Shown piece by piece: positions 4,033 to 5,091 of a DNA stretch of 5,091 nt (position 1 is its first letter; each line of letters starts with the position of its first letter). Under the pieces are notes generated by a model, which was not told where the DNA came from, made no database searches, and saw only the letters and a list, made by a program, of their open reading frames with translations. The DNA is taken from NCBI GenBank assembly GCA_937870805.1, contig CALMZT010000912.1, positions 1 through 5,091 of the forward strand. The letters are read 5' to 3'. Made by a program: the position numbers and the translations under genes. This DNA comes from an uncultured Chloroflexota bacterium. GTDB taxonomy: Bacteria; Chloroflexota; Anaerolineae; Aggregatilineales; Phototrophicaceae.

Positions 4033-5091
4033 ATGAATAGACAACAAGTTGCTGCCGATCCAAAAGAAGAACTGGTCAGTCTCATCACTGAAGAGATGAG
4101 CCGCATTAAGGCGAAACTGGTAGAGATCAAAGCGCAAATCAGCCAAACACAACAGATTGTACAGCGCGAAGAAGATCGCTACCGGGACATTGCCATTGAC
4201 CTGCGCACAGTGCAGGACAATCTTGATACCATTCCGCGTCAGGACATCAAGGATAAATACGACGAGGCATTGAAGGTGGGTTTGCGCTCAACGTCAATGC
4301 GTGGACAGTTGGACAAATTCCAGGCGACGCGCGAAAATCTGGAACAGGAGCAAACGCTGCTCTCTCAGATTCTTGGTAAGATACAAGGCGTCGCTGCGAT
4401 TGATACAGGCGAAGACGACTCTGTCAACGGTGGCAAGGGCGGCGCAACCAACATTGTGCGTGTCGTGCAAGCCGAAGAGGTAGAACGCCAACGTCTTGCG
4501 CGCCAGATGCATGATGGTCCTGCACAATCGTTGACCAATTTCATTTTGCAGGCAGAAATTTGCCAGCGTTTGTTTGATCGCAATCCTGAGCGCGCTGCGG
4601 AAGAACTCAACAATCTAAAAACGGCTGCCAGTGTGACCTTTCAGAAGGTGCGCGACTTCATTTTCGACTTGCGCCCAATGATGCTCGATGACCTGGGGGT
4701 TGTGCCAACAGTGCGTCGTTATGTCGACTCCTTTAAAGAGAAGAACGACATTGATACGACGTTGGAAATTCACGGCGATGAGCGCCGTTTGCAAACACAC
4801 CGTGAAGTGATGATCTTCCGAGGCATTCAGGAGTTGATGGGGCACGCACGCGATCATGCCAGCGCCACGAAACTCGTCGTCAAGCTCGATATGTCCGGCG
4901 AACGCATTAAGGTCAATCTTGAGGACAATGGGCGTGGCTTTAATGCCGAGTCCATCTTCAGCGGTGAGGAAAATCATCAGGATGCCCGGGCGCAGGATTT
5001 AGTCACGCTCAAGGAAAAATTCGAGTTAGTTGGTGGTTCGGTATCTATCAGCAGTGATGAAACGAATGGCACAGTTGTGCGTTTGGAAATC
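4033..5091 (+). CDS. Soluble DegS-like sensor histidine kinase (3' end outside window)
   Basis: The frame is open from the ATG at 4033 to the end of the window (353 residues, no stop seen), and probably only a few residues are missing. There is no signal peptide or membrane segment, so the kinase is cytoplasmic like DegS. Residues about 11-120 are charged and heptad-like (IKAKLVEIKAQISQTQQIVQ at 25-44; QLDKFQATRENLEQEQTLL at 92-110), forming a predicted coiled-coil sensor. A Gly/Asp-rich hinge (123-138) follows. The HisKA_3 dimerisation helix has ERQRLARQMHDGPAQSLTNF (151-170) with phospho-acceptor H160, then the DLRPMMLDDLG (212-222) motif. In the ATPase domain the G1 box EDNGRGF (297-303) is intact. 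However, the N-box reads QELMGHARDHA (266-276) with His271 where Asn normally binds magnesium. The lid region (313-333) reads ARAQDLVTLKEK instead of the usual glycine-rich GLGL-x-GM. GGSVSIS (334-340) and GTVVRLEI close the domain. It lies 10 nt after the response regulator gene. Confidence 0.92.
   Translation, partial: MNRQQVAADPKEELVSLITEEMSRIKAKLVEIKAQISQTQQIVQREEDRYRDIAIDLRTVQDNLDTIPRQDIKDKYDEALKVGLRSTSMRGQLDKFQATRENLEQEQTLLSQILGKIQGVAAIDTGEDDSVNGGKGGATNIVRVVQAEEVERQRLARQMHDGPAQSLTNFILQAEICQRLFDRNPERAAEELNNLKTAASVTFQKVRDFIFDLRPMMLDDLGVVPTVRRYVDSFKEKNDIDTTLEIHGDERRLQTHREVMIFRGIQELMGHARDHASATKLVVKLDMSGERIKVNLEDNGRGFNAESIFSGEENHQDARAQDLVTLKEKFELVGGSVSISSDETNGTVVRLEI

Noticed and set aside
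4294..4977. Several minus-strand open frames (4294-4527, 4365-4613, 4615-4977)
   Set aside because: They are antisense to the histidine kinase, whose frame is clearly coding through the whole stretch.
1..5091. CRISPR arrays, tRNA/rRNA genes, insertion sequences, phage or toxin-antitoxin genes
   Set aside because: I saw no regularly spaced direct repeats, no tRNA-like or rRNA-like segments, no transposase or integrase motifs, and no toxin-antitoxin pair. The window is almost fully explained by chromosomal genes.

Overview
The window looks like ordinary bacterial chromosome of moderate GC content. The likely source is a Chloroflexota (Anaerolineae-type) bacterium. This is an inference from three things: the style of the secreted lipoprotein (W..xxLGC / GYxI / YxxH modules), the soluble DegS-like histidine kinase paired with a NarL-type regulator, and the local gene order. 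No rRNA or marker gene settles the taxonomy. There are no mobile elements, CRISPR arrays, tRNAs or rRNAs.

Layout, left to right. Positions 1-120 hold the 3' end of a plus-strand gene whose last 39 residues look like a HEAT-type helical repeat. It converges on a five-gene minus-strand cluster, with only 3 nt between the two stop codons. Read in its own direction (3076 down to 124), the cluster is: a YlmD/PgeF-type peptidoglycan-editing multicopper-oxidase-like protein; a YggS/YlmE PLP-binding protein (ATGA overlap with the first); a YggT/YlmG membrane protein (15 nt gap); then, after a 94-nt gap with a possible internal promoter, a DUF167/YggU protein; and a secreted lipoprotein with a tandemly duplicated domain (1 nt gap). 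A 214-nt divergent regulatory region (3077-3290) follows. It contains a perfect 8-bp inverted repeat overlapping the predicted promoter of the minus-strand cluster, and a separate TATAAT element facing right. On the plus strand come a NarL/FixJ response regulator (3291-4022) and, 10 nt later, a soluble DegS-type histidine kinase (4033 to the window end, with its stop codon outside).

How the genes fit together. The minus-strand cluster combines the ylmD-ylmE-ylmG order known from the Gram-positive division region with the yggS-yggT-yggU order known from Proteobacteria. These are conserved housekeeping genes linked to PLP balance, peptidoglycan precursor quality and membrane or division functions. 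The two-component pair is divergent and may share the promoter region with them, so regulation of the cluster by the response regulator is a testable hypothesis, not a demonstrated fact.

The points most worth a second look are the inverted repeat in the divergent promoter, the histidine kinase whose phospho-acceptor His is intact but whose N-box Asn and ATP-lid glycines appear to be lost, and the two-domain lipoprotein with two equally spaced cysteine pairs. I see no clear evidence of a wholly new system.
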